27,988 bases of DNA from Azolla pinnata (GCA_037176905.1 JBBBWG010000437.1:1-27988); one strand, 5' to 3'; counted from the stretch's first letter, positions 1 to 10,189 are shown. Program-made: numbers and translations. The notes: generated by a model from the letters alone, not told the origin.

Positions 1-113
1 ACATACATACATACATACATACATACATACATACATACATACACACACACATGCATACATGCATGCACACAGACATGCATGCATGCATGCATACATTCAT
101 ACATACACATATC
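1..113. repeat. (ACAT)n / (GCAT)n microsatellite
   Basis: The window opens inside a run of ACAT tetramers that decays into GCATGCAT and ACATTCAT variants. It probably continues beyond the left edge. The stretch from 114 to about 530 shows no gene; it holds only a degenerate GATGAT run near 290-335. Confidence 0.9.
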
Positions 114-536
114 TTTTCCTTTGTCCTTTAGTAGAGCCTATTCCATATTTATCCCCTTTGGCTCTGCTAGGACTACAACAAAGAGAGAATGTTTTGAGTG
201 AATGGGCTCAAAGCAAGTTGCAAGCATGATGGCACAGCAACCATGATGGATTGATCATGGGCATAGCTATATCCTAGATGATGCCGATGATGGCGACGGC
301 GATGATGATGATGATGATGGTGGCGGTTGTGATGGATGGATCATGGGCATAACTGTATCCTACCACAAGATAGGGTTTTTTATCGGGGCCAGACACACCT
401 AGATAGGGCCCGATATATTAGTCTGTTCTGGCTCGAACAGACGCAGGAGACGAGCTTATCCCTTTACATCCGGCAAAGAACAAATTTAGGGTTTACAGAC
501 GGCAGACAGAGTGCCTGCAGAAGCCCTCCTAAAAAG

Positions 537-604
537 CCCTAAAAAACCCTAGAAACCCTAAAAAAAACCCTCAAAAAAACCCTAAAACCCCTGAAACCCT
601 TTAA
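537..604 (-). repeat. Telomere-like CCCTAAA block (interstitial)
   Basis: About eight degenerate CCCTAAA-type units, such as AAACCCTAG and AAAAACCCT, lie one after another. The C-rich strand is on the plus strand. Plant telomeres are TTTAGGG, so this is an interstitial telomere-like tract or a cluster of telo-box motifs, 1.2 kb upstream of the PLATZ start. Confidence 0.7.
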
Positions 605-642
605 CCGCATGGGAGCTCGATTTGTCGTGCTCCAGACGGCAA

Positions 643-710
643 ACCGTGACGACGACGACGACGATAAGCACATCGGCATTGAATCGGTAAACTGATTGAT
701 GCCACGATGA

Positions 711-745
<35 letters not shown>
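643..745. repeat. (GAC)n and (ATG)n trinucleotide runs
   Basis: A GAC run at about 648-664 is followed by an ATG/GAT run at about 709-746. The runs create artificial poly-His, poly-Ser and poly-Met frames on both strands that are not genes. Confidence 0.85.
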
Positions 746-746
<1 letters not shown>

Positions 747-947
747 GTGGTCGCGATGACGATACACATATTCTTTCGCAATTATTTGAGCTTCTCCGGA
801 GCGAAGAAAAACTTCGGAAGCAAATTTTTGGGGTTTTTTGAAGCGCCCACAAATCGTTTGGTCAAAATGGAAGAAGAAAGAAAGAAAGCAAGAAAGGGAA
901 GGAAAAGAAGGAGAAAGGAATGTGCACGCAATGGACAAGTTGCGGCC

Positions 948-1000
948 AATGGGAGGCCGCCACGTGTCCCGCGTTCACACCTGGCGGCCGTCCGGCCATT
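948..1000 (-). repeat. Solitary inverted copy of the PLATZ intron repeat, hairpin-forming
   Basis: Read on the minus strand this segment contains CCAGGTGTGAACGCG next to CACGTGGC, the same words that make up the intron 1 minisatellite and G-box repeats 1.3 kb downstream. The ends are also inverted copies of each other (GGCCGCCA near 955 against TGGCGGCC near 982), so the segment can fold into a hairpin. It carries a CACGTG G-box at 961. Confidence 0.55.
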
Positions 1001-1044
1001 TCCGTAAATAGGAAAAACCCCAGGGCCAGAAAAACAAAGCGTTC

Positions 1045-1141
1045 TTTTTCTTCTTCTTCTTCTTCTTCTTCTTCTTCTTCTTCTTTCTTTCTTTCCACGA
1101 AGCCAAAGATCATTCAGTCTTCTTCTTCTTCTTCTTCTTCG
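1045..1141. repeat. (TTC)n tracts upstream of PLATZ
   Basis: Two TTC runs, about 1047-1092 and 1119-1140, sit 700-800 bp before the PLATZ start codon. Pyrimidine-rich tracts are common in plant leaders, but the transcription start cannot be placed. The stretch from 1142 to 1840 has no recognisable coding exon. Confidence 0.75.
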
Positions 1142-1840
1142 CCGCCATCGCCTGCATCTATCTCCTGCATCGCCACCATCTCGCCTGCTACAACCTGTCT
1201 ATCCTTCCTGCAGATTCCTCCCCACATTCCTTCCCTTATACCGCAGCGGCGCCCATGGTAATGCGTCTTTGCCCCTCTCCCCTCTTCTGTTTGCTCCCTC
1301 AATTTGTTGTTGTGCCAATCGATTCTGGGCTGGATTCCTTCCTGACGGCTAAACCGGAGTCCCCCCAATCCATCCTTGCGCTTCCCAATCCATACGGGGC
1401 CCGGAATCTCTCCATTCCCGTGCTAGCTGTTTCTGGGGCACCCCGGGGCTTTTTGATCAGTAGGGGGAGGGGGGGGGGCATTGTTCGTGGATCAATGCCC
1501 AAGCAAACTCGAGCTTATAGATAGTTTCCGATCGATCCAGATTCATAGAAAATCCGACTCATTTGATCTCCGCGCTCAGATTGGAGCCACAGTTCGTCTG
1601 GTCGTGAATCAGGCTTTTTGGCTTGGAGTCAACAGTTAGGTCAAGTCTCACACCTTGATCAGTGCAGTGCGGATCCCAGAGACGGAGCCCCGATTCAGAT
1701 CAAAGGTTCTGGAGCCGGGTCTGGGGATTGTGCAGCACGGCAGGGCCGTGAGGCTCCCAATCCAGGAGGCATTGGATCGGGTTTTTTCGGAAGCTCTCCC
1801 TGAGATTTTTGATCGGGGGGGTGTGTTTCGGTGCGCGGCG

Positions 1841-3503
1841 ATGCAGGTGAACGATCCCGTTTCGTCGCTGGAGCAGTACGGGGACATGAAGCACGGGATG
1901 ATGATGATGATGAAGGCGGCGGCGCAAGGCAAGAATCATCATCAACATCCTCCTCCTCCTCCTCCTCCTCCTCCTCCTCCTCCTCCTCCTCACCATCATC
2001 ACCAACACCATCACCATCATCAGAGAGGCGGCGGAGAGGCGCAGAAGGCGGAGCAGAAGGTGAGCGTGAGGCCGCCATGGCTGGAGGCGCTGCTGCAGGC
2101 GGAGTTCTTCCAGGCGTGCGCGATCCATGGGGAGGCGAGCAAGCACGAGCGCAACCAGTTCTGCGTCGACTGTATGGGGCCGGCGCTCTGCATGTCCTGC
2201 GTGCAGGCGGCGCACAGGGAGCACCACGTTGTGCAGGTGAGAACACGGCGCCAATGTCCGGGGCGCCCAGGTGTGAACGCGCGGCGCGGGCATCGGGCCA
2301 ATGTCCGGGCGCCCAGGTGTGAACGCGCGGCGCGGGCATTGGGCCAATGTCCGGGCGCCCAGGTGTGAACGCGCGGCCCGGGCACTGGTCCAATGTCCGG
2401 GCTCGCCCAGGTGTGAACACGCGGGCCGGCCACATTTTGTTTCCAATGTCCGGGCTCGCCCAGGTGTGAACACGCGGCCCGGCCACATTTTGTTTCCAAT
2501 GTCCGGGCGCCCAAGTGTGAACGCGAGATTCCCCGCCCGCCCACGTGGCGCCCCCCCGCCCAACCGGGGCCCGCCACGTGGCGCCCCCCCCGCCAGTGAG
2601 GGTCTGACACGTGGCGCCCGCCCACTTGTTCCCGCAGATCCGGCGGTCGTCGTACCACGACGTGGTGCGCGTGTCCGAGATCCAGCGCGCGCTCGACCTC
2701 TCGGGCATCCAGACGTACATCATCAACAGCGCGCGCGTCGTGTTCATACACGGGCGGCCGCAGGCGCGGCAGGGCAAGGGCGTGACCAACAACTGCGACG
2801 TCTGCGACCGCAGCCTCAACGACGGCTTCCGATTCTGCTCCCTCGGCTGCAAGGTAAGAAGAACAAAGAAAACCACAGCAATTCTGCCTAGACAAACCCT
2901 GGAAAAAAAACCCTAAAAGCCTGACACCTGGAACTGGGTTCCTGGGTTTCTACCTGCGTCTTTTGCACCCAGCTCGAGGGCATCCGCACCCGGCACCCCG
3001 AGATGAGCTTCCTGGTGCCACCTGCATTGCCTCATCCCAAGGTGGCACCGGGCCTCGGCCCAAGCTCCGACGGGGACGACTGCGGCGGCGCGGCGATGAA
3101 GCGGCCGAGGTCGTATCGGAAACCGGCCGGCTACGGCGAGGCTTCGGCAGCTGCTGCAGATCCAAATCCAGATCAAGAAGAGCAGATTCAGGATCGGGAT
3201 CAGGATCGAGATCAGGATCAGGATCAGGATCAGGAGCAGGAGCAGTATCAAGATCAGGATCGGGATCGGGATCGGGATCAGGATCACCCATCCCAGCAAC
3301 GACAACAACGACGACGGCATCAACAACAACTACAACTACAACAACAACAACAACAACAAAAACAACAAGCACAACCACCACAACCACAACCACAACCACA
3401 AGACGCGATGATGTCTCCAGCGACGCCTCCTCTGATAGCGCAACAGAAGAGGAGCGCGAAGAGGAGGAAAGGCACCCCCCACAGAGCTCCAATGGGTGTA
3501 TAG
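1841..3503 (+). CDS. PLATZ-family zinc-dependent DNA-binding transcription factor
   Basis: Three exons, 1841-2236, 2638-2853 and 2973-3503, join in phase 0 to give 380 aa. PLATZ proteins are plant-specific nuclear zinc-dependent binders of A/T-rich DNA, generally repressors. The core is intact: PPWLEALL at 78, a B-box-like Cys/His set (C93, H96, C108, C111, C117, C120, H125, H128), then [16 protein letters not shown] from 133, [11 protein letters not shown] at 158, and a second CxxC-x10-CxxxC set at C185, C188, C199, C203. Residues 1-75 are low complexity: five Met, 14 Pro from a CCT run, then His-rich. Residues 265-360 are Asp/Gln/Arg-rich, then poly-Gln, with a basic SAKRRK near the end. 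At 380 aa it exceeds the usual 200-260 aa, entirely through these tails. The start is the first in-frame ATG; the frame is open for about 190 nt upstream but without an ATG. Confidence 0.93.
2251..2532 (+). repeat. GC-rich minisatellite in PLATZ intron 1
   Basis: Six tandem copies are anchored by CCAATGTCCGGG at 2251, 2298, 2344, 2390, 2443 and 2496. Periods are 47, 46, 46, 53 and 53 bp. The shared core is CGCCCAGGTGTGAACGCG. The 53-bp copies differ by a CCACATTTTGTTT insertion. The repeat fills most of the 401-nt intron and removes stop codons, which makes long false frames on both strands. Confidence 0.9.
2542..2618 (+). repeat. Three G-box (CACGTGGCGCC) copies, 33-bp period, PLATZ intron 1
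   Basis: CACGTG occurs at 2542, 2575 and 2608, each followed by GCGCCC and a C-rich spacer. Spacing is exactly 33 bp between starts. CACGTGGC is the classic plant G-box/ABRE core bound by bZIP and bHLH factors. The last copy ends about 20 nt before the intron acceptor, so this could equally be a passive GC-rich minisatellite. Confidence 0.7.
3171..3405 (+). repeat. Coding (GATCAG)n hexamer tract running into (CAA)n, PLATZ exon 3
   Basis: GATCAG/GATCGG hexamers from about 3171 to 3288 encode alternating Asp-Gln and Asp-Arg. They are followed by CAA and CAACCA runs encoding poly-Gln and Gln-Pro up to about 3400. The PLATZ frame stays open through all of it, and the stop codon lies just beyond. 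Confidence 0.85.
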
Positions 3504-3534
3504 AGGGTTCTCTCCCTCCCCCCCCCCCCCAAGT

Positions 3535-3650
3535 ATACATACATACATACCTACATACAAATGCAGGATGTGTACATACATACGTATATACGTACATATG
3601 TACATACATACATATATATATACATTCATACATACACATTCATGCATGTG
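3535..3650. repeat. (ATAC)n microsatellite after PLATZ
   Basis: Imperfect ATAC/GTAC/ATAT tetramers start about 30 nt after the PLATZ stop, so they may lie in its 3' untranslated region. The motif is the same as at the left end of the window. Confidence 0.85.
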
Positions 3651-3797
3651 GTTAGATTACACCCCATTGAATACATGCACCCCTAGATATGTCGGTAGTT
3701 AGGGTCCAGGAGGCGGTTAGGAAGCGCCTCATTTACTACCTGTGGTTAGATCAACTCAAGACCATGTCCAATGCTACTTACAAAGTTACAATGTACA

Positions 3798-3826
3798 ACT
3801 ACAACAACTACTTCTACTACTATATA

Positions 3827-3858
<32 letters not shown>

Positions 3859-3861
3859 TTG
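3798..3861. repeat. (TAC/CTA)n microsatellite
   Basis: A run of CTA/TAC triplets with small interruptions. The stretch from 3660 to 4185 shows no gene. Confidence 0.85.
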
Positions 3862-4185
3862 ATCTCTCGCGAAGAGTGCCGCTATCTATTTTGTAGATAC
3901 CCTGAATTCATGCCACATGTCCATGTAACATTGCCATCCGCCTTGTCGACATCGACCAACATTCGTGGCTCTTTCAAAATAACCCCACCCATACCCACAT
4001 TGTATTTATCTATGTTGTATGTCTCTATGTCTCTCTTGTACATGTCTCATACAGGCCCCATCTTGGCCTTAGAAGACGTTAATATATCTTTCGTGTCTTT
4101 CTTTCTTTCTTTCTGTTCCTGTTGCTGTTCTATCCATTCTTTCTGTTTCTCTCTCAGGAGGGAGGGCCTCTGCCTGGCAAGGGCG

Positions 4186-4238
4186 TTTAGGGTTAAACCC
4201 TAAAAGCTAAAACCCTAAACCCTAAACCCGAAAACCCT
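4186..4238. repeat. Head-to-head telomere-like motif
   Basis: TTTAGGGTTAAACCCTAAA at 4186-4204 is a perfect 19-nt palindrome around one central base. It joins one TTTAGGG unit to inverted CCCTAAA units that continue, degenerate, to about 4238. Confidence 0.7.
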
Positions 4239-4577
4239 TTATTTTCACGTGCTCCTTGACCCACTGACGTCCTCTGATGCGATCCCCCCGTGTACACACT
4301 CTCGAAAGGAGGGGAAAGGGCCACTTGGAGCAATCTTATCTGGCTTGTCTGCAGGCGAAAAGTCAAGCAGAGCGTAGAAGCAGATAAGATAGATAGATAG
4401 ATAGATGTATATGTATCGGGCGTGTGGCGCAGAAAGTCAAGTGTGAAAGGAGCCCGCGAGAAGGCAAAGTTGGAAGAGGAGACCCGAGGCCAGAAGAGAG
4501 AAGAGTCCATTTGTCCTGAAGCGAGAGAGGTCTTGGGTTCAAATCCTCCGCAGAGCATCGAGTGGATGATCGAGAGT

Positions 4578-4631
4578 GATGCCATCTGGGCATCGCCGCC
4601 GTCACCATCATCATCACCATCGTCGTCATCG

Positions 4632-4681
<50 letters not shown>

Positions 4682-4684
4682 GCC
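4578..4684. repeat. (TCA)n trinucleotide tract
   Basis: Imperfect then near-perfect TCA/TCG triplets span about 100 bp, giving spurious poly-Ser, poly-His and poly-Asp frames. Shorter simple tracts follow nearby: CATTC/CATTG pentamers (4716-4745), GTT (4779-4794), AAG then AAC (5029-5063). Confidence 0.85.
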
Positions 4685-5520
4685 AACGATCATGCTGGCC
4701 CACAGTTTGGCATCATCCATTCCATTCCATTCCATTGCATTGCATTCATCAAGCGAATAATCGCGGCAACTTTAGTTTGTTGTTGTTGTTGTTGGCTTTC
4801 GCATCGTTTTCGCATTGCCGTGGAAAGCCAAATTATAAGAGTATGCATCATGTATATATATATAAACCCTAAAATAAAGAAAGACAAAGAGAGAGAGAGG
4901 AGGGTGTGCAGATGTCGCGATCGCACGATGGGGGCGTATTCTAAGCGTGAAAAGGGAGAGGAAATCGTGGCCAAAAGGACTTCTAAATGGCTCTTTAAAC
5001 AGCTCATTAGCGCCTCTTTAAGCGAGGCGAAGAAGAAGAAAAAGAAGAAGAACAACAACAACAAGGATGGGTCATTGACTCTTCCGAATCAGACCTTTTT
5101 TTTTCTTCCTTTACAGCTACTGACACATTTGTCGCCGTATATCAGCTACTTGTTCTCGAAAAACCCCCTGATGAATCTCTCCCCTCTGTGTTTCGATGCC
5201 TCTCTCTTTGCAGGAGAAGTTTCGCATCCGAATTCGCATCGGAGTAAATGAACATGGATTCGATGGCCGATCACAGGGGTTTACAATGTTTAATTAGGGT
5301 GTGCTCGATCTTCTGTCTGTCTCCTGGAGCAACACCTCCTCGTGCCGACTAAACTTAGAAGATGTTTTTAACCTCTCTCCTTGACACCAGAGCCTTTGTT
5401 GACAAACAAACAAAAAAGGCCCATCCGAATCGATAAACGACAAAATACAATTCCTCTCCTCCCTCCCTTTGTCTTTACAAGTCAGCTTAAACAGCTTCCA
5501 GATAAAGTGGGTCTATTTCC

Positions 5521-5551
5521 TTCTTTCTTTCTTTCTTTCTTTCTTTCTTTG
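5521..5551. repeat. (TTTC)n microsatellite
   Basis: About seven TTTC tetramers in tandem. Confidence 0.85.
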
Positions 5552-5658
5552 GGCAGTTGGAAATTCTCCGTCATCGTCGTAGCTGTTCATGGCTGTGTTT
5601 TGCTTTCTCCCTCATTAGTTTGAGCTTGCAGGTTTGCACCACGATACCTGACGAAGCT

Positions 5659-5690
5659 TTAGGGTTTTTAGGGTTTAAGGTTTAAGATTC
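5659..5690 (+). repeat. Telomere-like TTTAGGG cluster
   Basis: TTTAGGGTTTTTAGGGTTTAAGGTTTAAG-type units, about four in a row and degenerate. From 5700 to 7192 I find no coding exon: the sequence is AT-rich, frames are short and carry no recognisable motif. Its right end should include the 3' untranslated region of the minus-strand eL33 gene. Confidence 0.6.
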
Positions 5691-7192
5691 GTAGTTAAGC
5701 TTGTTGAAACATCAAGCTCAACTAGAGAGACATGAATGAACGAGATAGGTGTCCGAATTAATCTTTTCGCATCGAATAGTTTTCTAGCTAATTCCGAGGA
5801 AGGAACCTCGAGGGCTATAAATTAATCCATAACTTGGTGCTGTATTTTTTTAATCTCTTCGTTCATAGTATGACCTGCCTTGTCGTGAATAAAATCTTTG
5901 TTTTAATCGTCGCCTTGATTATTTGCTCCCTTAATTATAGATTCGCGCACACCTACACTAACACTCATTGCTTTCACTATTTAATTCGACACGTGATGAA
6001 GTCTTGATCGATTCTTTATAAGCAGCACTCCACGGTGCGCAAGATTCTTCTTTTAATATGGACCCAAATTGCGAGCTGTTCGAGCATCTAATCCTTTGAA
6101 TTGAGACATCCGAATCAACTCAAACCATCGAGACTGGCTGCAATCGATCATGATACAGCCACCGAGACTCCGAGTAGAGAAATAGGAAACTCGTGTTATT
6201 CGTTTCAGACTCCTGAAAACAGTAAAGAGGTTTGAGAAGCTCATGTGCAGCAGATCCACCCCAGAAATTACAAAAGCCAAATCAAGAATGAGTTGAACCC
6301 AACAGAGAGAAGTTCGGAATCAAACGGTATGTATCTGAATCAAAATGATTTCTGATGGGCTTCAGAACTTCTTGTTATTTACACTCAAGGGATCAAGAGA
6401 AGATGAAAGATGGATACTCCTGAACTCAAATACAATGGATATTCAAGTTTCTTGGATCTGATCCATCACCTTTTACAAAAATTGAGAGTTAATGGCTGAT
6501 GAAGTAGGTAGGGGTGATGCAGGGCCATAAGAGGAAGAAATCACAACCATATTACAGTCATGTTTACAAGTTCACAATCTATTAAGGCTTCAAGATGCAG
6601 ATAAAGTAAATCTTATATTCTTCGTTTTCCTAGAATAGATATTGTTAAAATTACTCCCCATCTCAAACAATCAGAAACTCACATTATAGATTGAAATACC
6701 CACCACTGCAGAAAGTGATTTTGGTGATGATATTGTGCCCGAGCATAGAGGAGAACTGGGGTGATAAAAGCTGCCACGTGAAAGGGCACTGATTCACATG
6801 GCTCCAACTAAGAAAAGCAGAGCATTGAATAATAGAAGATCAGATAGAGAATCACACAACAAAAACAAAAAAGTCCAATAGAAAAACCACGGCATGCTTC
6901 AGAAACAGAAAAACTAGAAATATATTATGCTGCAAAAAAAAACAAGCACAAATAAATAGAGTTCACAGAACTTTGTGATTGCTCAAAAAAATACTTGCTC
7001 CTTTCACTGTTAAAGTCATATTGCGCCTTTCAGCTTCACGAAGATCTTTTTTTTCCCCTCAACTCTTGAAAACCTTACTAAAACAAATATTGTTGTTCTA
7101 CAAGAATAATAGCTGTGGGAAATTTGGCCAACTATATGGTTTTCAGTATATTATCAACTACACCGACAACAACTGATTCTCGGGCTTAGGGC

Positions 7193-8876
7193 TCAGATTC
7201 TGCTCGGGTACATGAACACCCGTACCTTCCCACCCTGGATCATAGCAAAAAACATTGGTTCAGACAAAGTAATCCACAGAGCTGGAGCAGAAATAAGAAA
7301 AAGGTGACAGACAAGGACAATCAAAGTTCATCACAAATAACACAGCAAACACATTATTGGATTGAGAAAAGCACCCACATAATGAGAATAAAGAATAAGG
7401 CATCGAGAATATTAACTCCATACGACATGGAGTATAGTTATTATGATTGGAAACCAATACAAAGAGCATGAAAATAATTCCAGTGAAATCCTATGGGGAT
7501 AGGATAATTTCCAAAAATCAAACAAATCTTTATTATATCTCTAATACAGCAAATCCAGTAGAAATCTCAGTTGAGAAGATGTCTCTATAAGAACATATTG
7601 CACCCTCAATGCCTCACCCACTGGCAGAACATAAAGCTCAATAATCACAGTACATGTATACAGTTGACTAAGGGAACACATGAGAAAAGCAATGGCTGTA
7701 AATTAAATAAAAACAATAGGCTAGAGCAGGAAACTGTCAAAATTTCAGCACTAACCATAGAGCTAGGAGGCAGGTTGGATTTGAACCGAGCACGAACAAC
7801 TCCACTGTTGCCATGAGGCTTAACAACTTTGCCCCAAATCGCACGATACAGAGTGCCATTCTTCTTGGTCTTTGCCTTGTACACATAAGCAATCCGTTTG
7901 CCCAAGTACCAGTTCACCTCTTCTGTTGTATTTACACCTTCAATTTGAATCAGGGAGGTACTTGGATATTGGTTTGATTTCCCTCTGCACATCATTTGAT
8001 TTCAAAATTTTAGGATACCAAAAAAACAGCTTAACCTTATGCTAATTTATGATGAGCTGGATTTGGTTTAATGTGGCAACACTCTGGACTAACCTTTTGT
8101 ACCCGAGAATGCTTCCCCGTACATATAGCCTGCATTTTCATTACAGTTAAATAGAGTGAAACCAAAGCATTCGAAAATGAAAAGCCACTCCAGAAAATCA
8201 AGCACGTTTTCTGCTCCTAAATATAACAGGAGTAAAAGGCCAAAAATACGAAGATGCATAATGTAGCTTCAAGACAAACTACCTTTCCTAATTCAATAGA
8301 AAAATAAAAACAAGACGAACAATTTTAACCAAATTCTTGTGCATAAGAAAGCAAAAATAGACCTGTTGATGCATCAGATGAAGCCTACGCAGTTAACAAA
8401 GAAGAAGCAACAAAAGATGTTGCCTACTCTGCTAGATTCAATTCAACTTCCTTCATTAAGGGTGTGATAAGCTAAGATTGATTTGAGCCAAACTAGATAT
8501 GCATCAACGTTGCCTCAGTTACCACAACGACTACAATAACATGACTCTTTTCAAAGAGCTATCACCAATAGCTCTGCAACAGAGCGTCTCTAGATTGTGG
8601 AGGCACGCAACGCCTCATGACGTGCGGTGTAGGCGCATGATGCTCCAAACTGAGCAAGCGAGGCACGACCATGAATGGTTACGAGGAAAGCTCTGGCCAT
8701 CAGAGAAGGGCGGAAAAGGAGATCCTGAGGCGAAACGTCTTACCTCTAAACACAGAAGCAAACGAGGGAAACAGTCTTGGAGGAGAGATACAGGAGCGAT
8801 ACAGAAGCAAGACAACAAAGAGGGAAACAAGGGAGAGGAGGTCCTACCTGACGCGTTCTCCGTTGCTCTGAGGCAT
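7193..8876 (-). CDS. RPL35A: 60S ribosomal protein eL33 (L35Ae)
   Basis: Four minus-strand exons, 8848-8876, 8094-8129, 7756-7984 and 7193-7234, give 336 nt and 111 aa, the normal plant length. eL33 is a structural protein of the cytosolic large ribosomal subunit. The product starts [15 protein letters not shown], continues ILGYKR at 18, [55 protein letters not shown] and SNLPPSSM, and ends [10 protein letters not shown]. All introns (718, 109 and 521 nt) start GT and end AG, and every junction keeps family residues: AG|G gives the Arg of RVRLY, AG|A the Arg of YKR. Exons 1 and 2 are only 29 and 36 nt. Oddities are the start MPQSN (usually MVKGRQ-like), GKSNQ where SKSNQ is common, and the SRI terminus. 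It looks functional. Confidence 0.95.
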
Positions 8877-8905
8877 GGCGATGGAGGCTCCTTCTTCGCG
8901 AGCTC

Positions 8906-8953
8906 GTCGTCGTCGTCGTCGTCGTCTTCTTCTTCTTCTTCTTCTTCTTCTTC
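8906..8953 (-). repeat. (GAA)n(GAC)n tract just upstream of eL33
   Basis: On the minus strand, about eight GAA triplets then about seven GAC triplets lie 30-78 nt before the eL33 start codon, very likely in its 5' leader. Confidence 0.8.
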
Positions 8954-8963
8954 AAAACCCTAA
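8954..8963 (-). promoter_or_regulatory. Telo-box (AAACCCTAA) upstream of eL33
   Basis: AAAACCCTAA lies 78-87 nt upstream of the eL33 ATG. The telo-box is an established element in plant ribosomal-protein and translation-factor promoters, often near the transcription start. A second telomere-like word (GGTTTAGGGTTTAG) lies at 9589-9602. Confidence 0.55.
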
Positions 8964-8979
8964 TAATCTTCTGTGTCTG

Positions 8980-10189
8980 TCCTACAGTTTAAGTCTATTC
9001 ACACCAAAACAAGAGAAGGGCCATGGATTGCGATTTTCCATAGCTTAGATCTTTAGATATATTTGGTGATGAATTCTTCATGGAGGAAAAACAGAAGCAC
9101 ATTTTTGTTGTATAGCTTCCCGGTTACCGAATCATGGTGTCAGAAACAACGGATGTTTCCTATGAGGCTTTTGTTATCGACGGGAGCAAATGCAGTTCGT
9201 AAGCTCGATCTGCATTGAAAACAACGCGTTTAGGTGTTGGAATTTGATTTGTTATCGAATTCAAGATCCATTTGACAAGGATCGAGTCCCATCTCATCAT
9301 CTGGAGCAATTGATGCATGCGTGATTTGGCATCGTTCCTATTGTCGATGTGATCCAGGCTTAGACAGATAGTAATTATACAACCCTTGCCCTGTGGTAGT
9401 CTGTTGAACTACTATGGCAAGATTGATGGTCTGACTTGTCAAGCTCAAGGACAAAGAGCTGCCAAGAATGTTATTCTACATCCTAGTTTAATAAATGGAT
9501 TTGCTGATACAATTCCTTCCACTGTCGTTTCTAACTCGAAAGACTTGTGAATTAGAGTCTTTCGCATTTGGGTTGTGACCATATTCAGGGTTTAGGGTTT
9601 AGAATGGCAGTCAAACGAACTCTCTAATCCAAGATGAAAACCAATCAAAACATAATCAAAACATACTCCATTGCATTGTCCACAAACACAAACCAATCAA
9701 CTTATATTGGGCAAACAAATGGGACTCTTAAATCCTGTTGATGAATTTGAAATTTGCTTGTCAAAGAAACACAAAAAAATTACATACCCATTTGTTATGT
9801 TCTGGTCTGCTATGTTCACTGCCATTTTCATTACCCAGGCTCTTATTAAAATGCATGGACTATTCATGGGTCTATTTTCACCACATTTGAGAAGCATGCA
9901 AAACTAGTGCATTAACAGATGGTCAAATGTCAGTAAGAATATATTAGTGGGCAGCAAAAAGCATCTCATACCAGATACTCTGCAAACATTCGATGCACTG
10001 GTCGAATGGAATTCCAACAGCAAATCATAAACTGTGATGCAGCACTCCATACTGGCTGAAACTTTTGTTCTCCAAGTATAAGGCAGCTGCACCAAGATTA
10101 TGATCACCCATATACATATATAATTGTGGGTATTCAACAATGATTTTGCCCATATTTCACCATCATGACTGCACTGCTTACGGAACTAG
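8980..10189. other. Intergenic, no gene seen
   Basis: This is the gap between the eL33 upstream region and the expected 3' end of the Ariadne-type gene. Frames are short, mostly AT-rich, and show no family motif. The only notable word is the telomere-like pair at 9589-9602. Confidence 0.6.

Noticed and set aside
1695..2876. Very long minus-strand frame (393 codons) and other long frames over PLATZ
   Set aside because: They arise because the GC-rich minisatellite and triplet runs lack stop codons. The plus strand carries a complete PLATZ gene with correct splice sites; the opposing frames show repeat-derived composition only.
2301..2891. Plus-strand frame of 196 codons across intron 1 and exon 2
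   Set aside because: It is in another frame from PLATZ exon 2 and consists of translated intron repeat. The exon 2 reading with [16 protein letters not shown] is clearly the real one.
4400..4570. Possible tRNA or tRNA-derived SINE: GGTTCAAATCC at about 4537-4547
   Set aside because: The B-box word is present, but the T-stem does not pair well, no A box, anticodon arm or acceptor stem could be assembled, and no poly-A tail or flanking duplication was seen.
6053..6280. Minus-strand frame of 75 codons
   Set aside because: No family motif, no splice partner and no support beyond an open frame in AT-rich DNA.
9671..10140. Short frames on both strands between eL33 and the Ariadne gene
   Set aside because: Hydrophobic composition is what AT-rich noncoding DNA gives. 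The minus-strand part lies beyond the candidate poly-A signal of the Ariadne gene and does not continue its coding frame.
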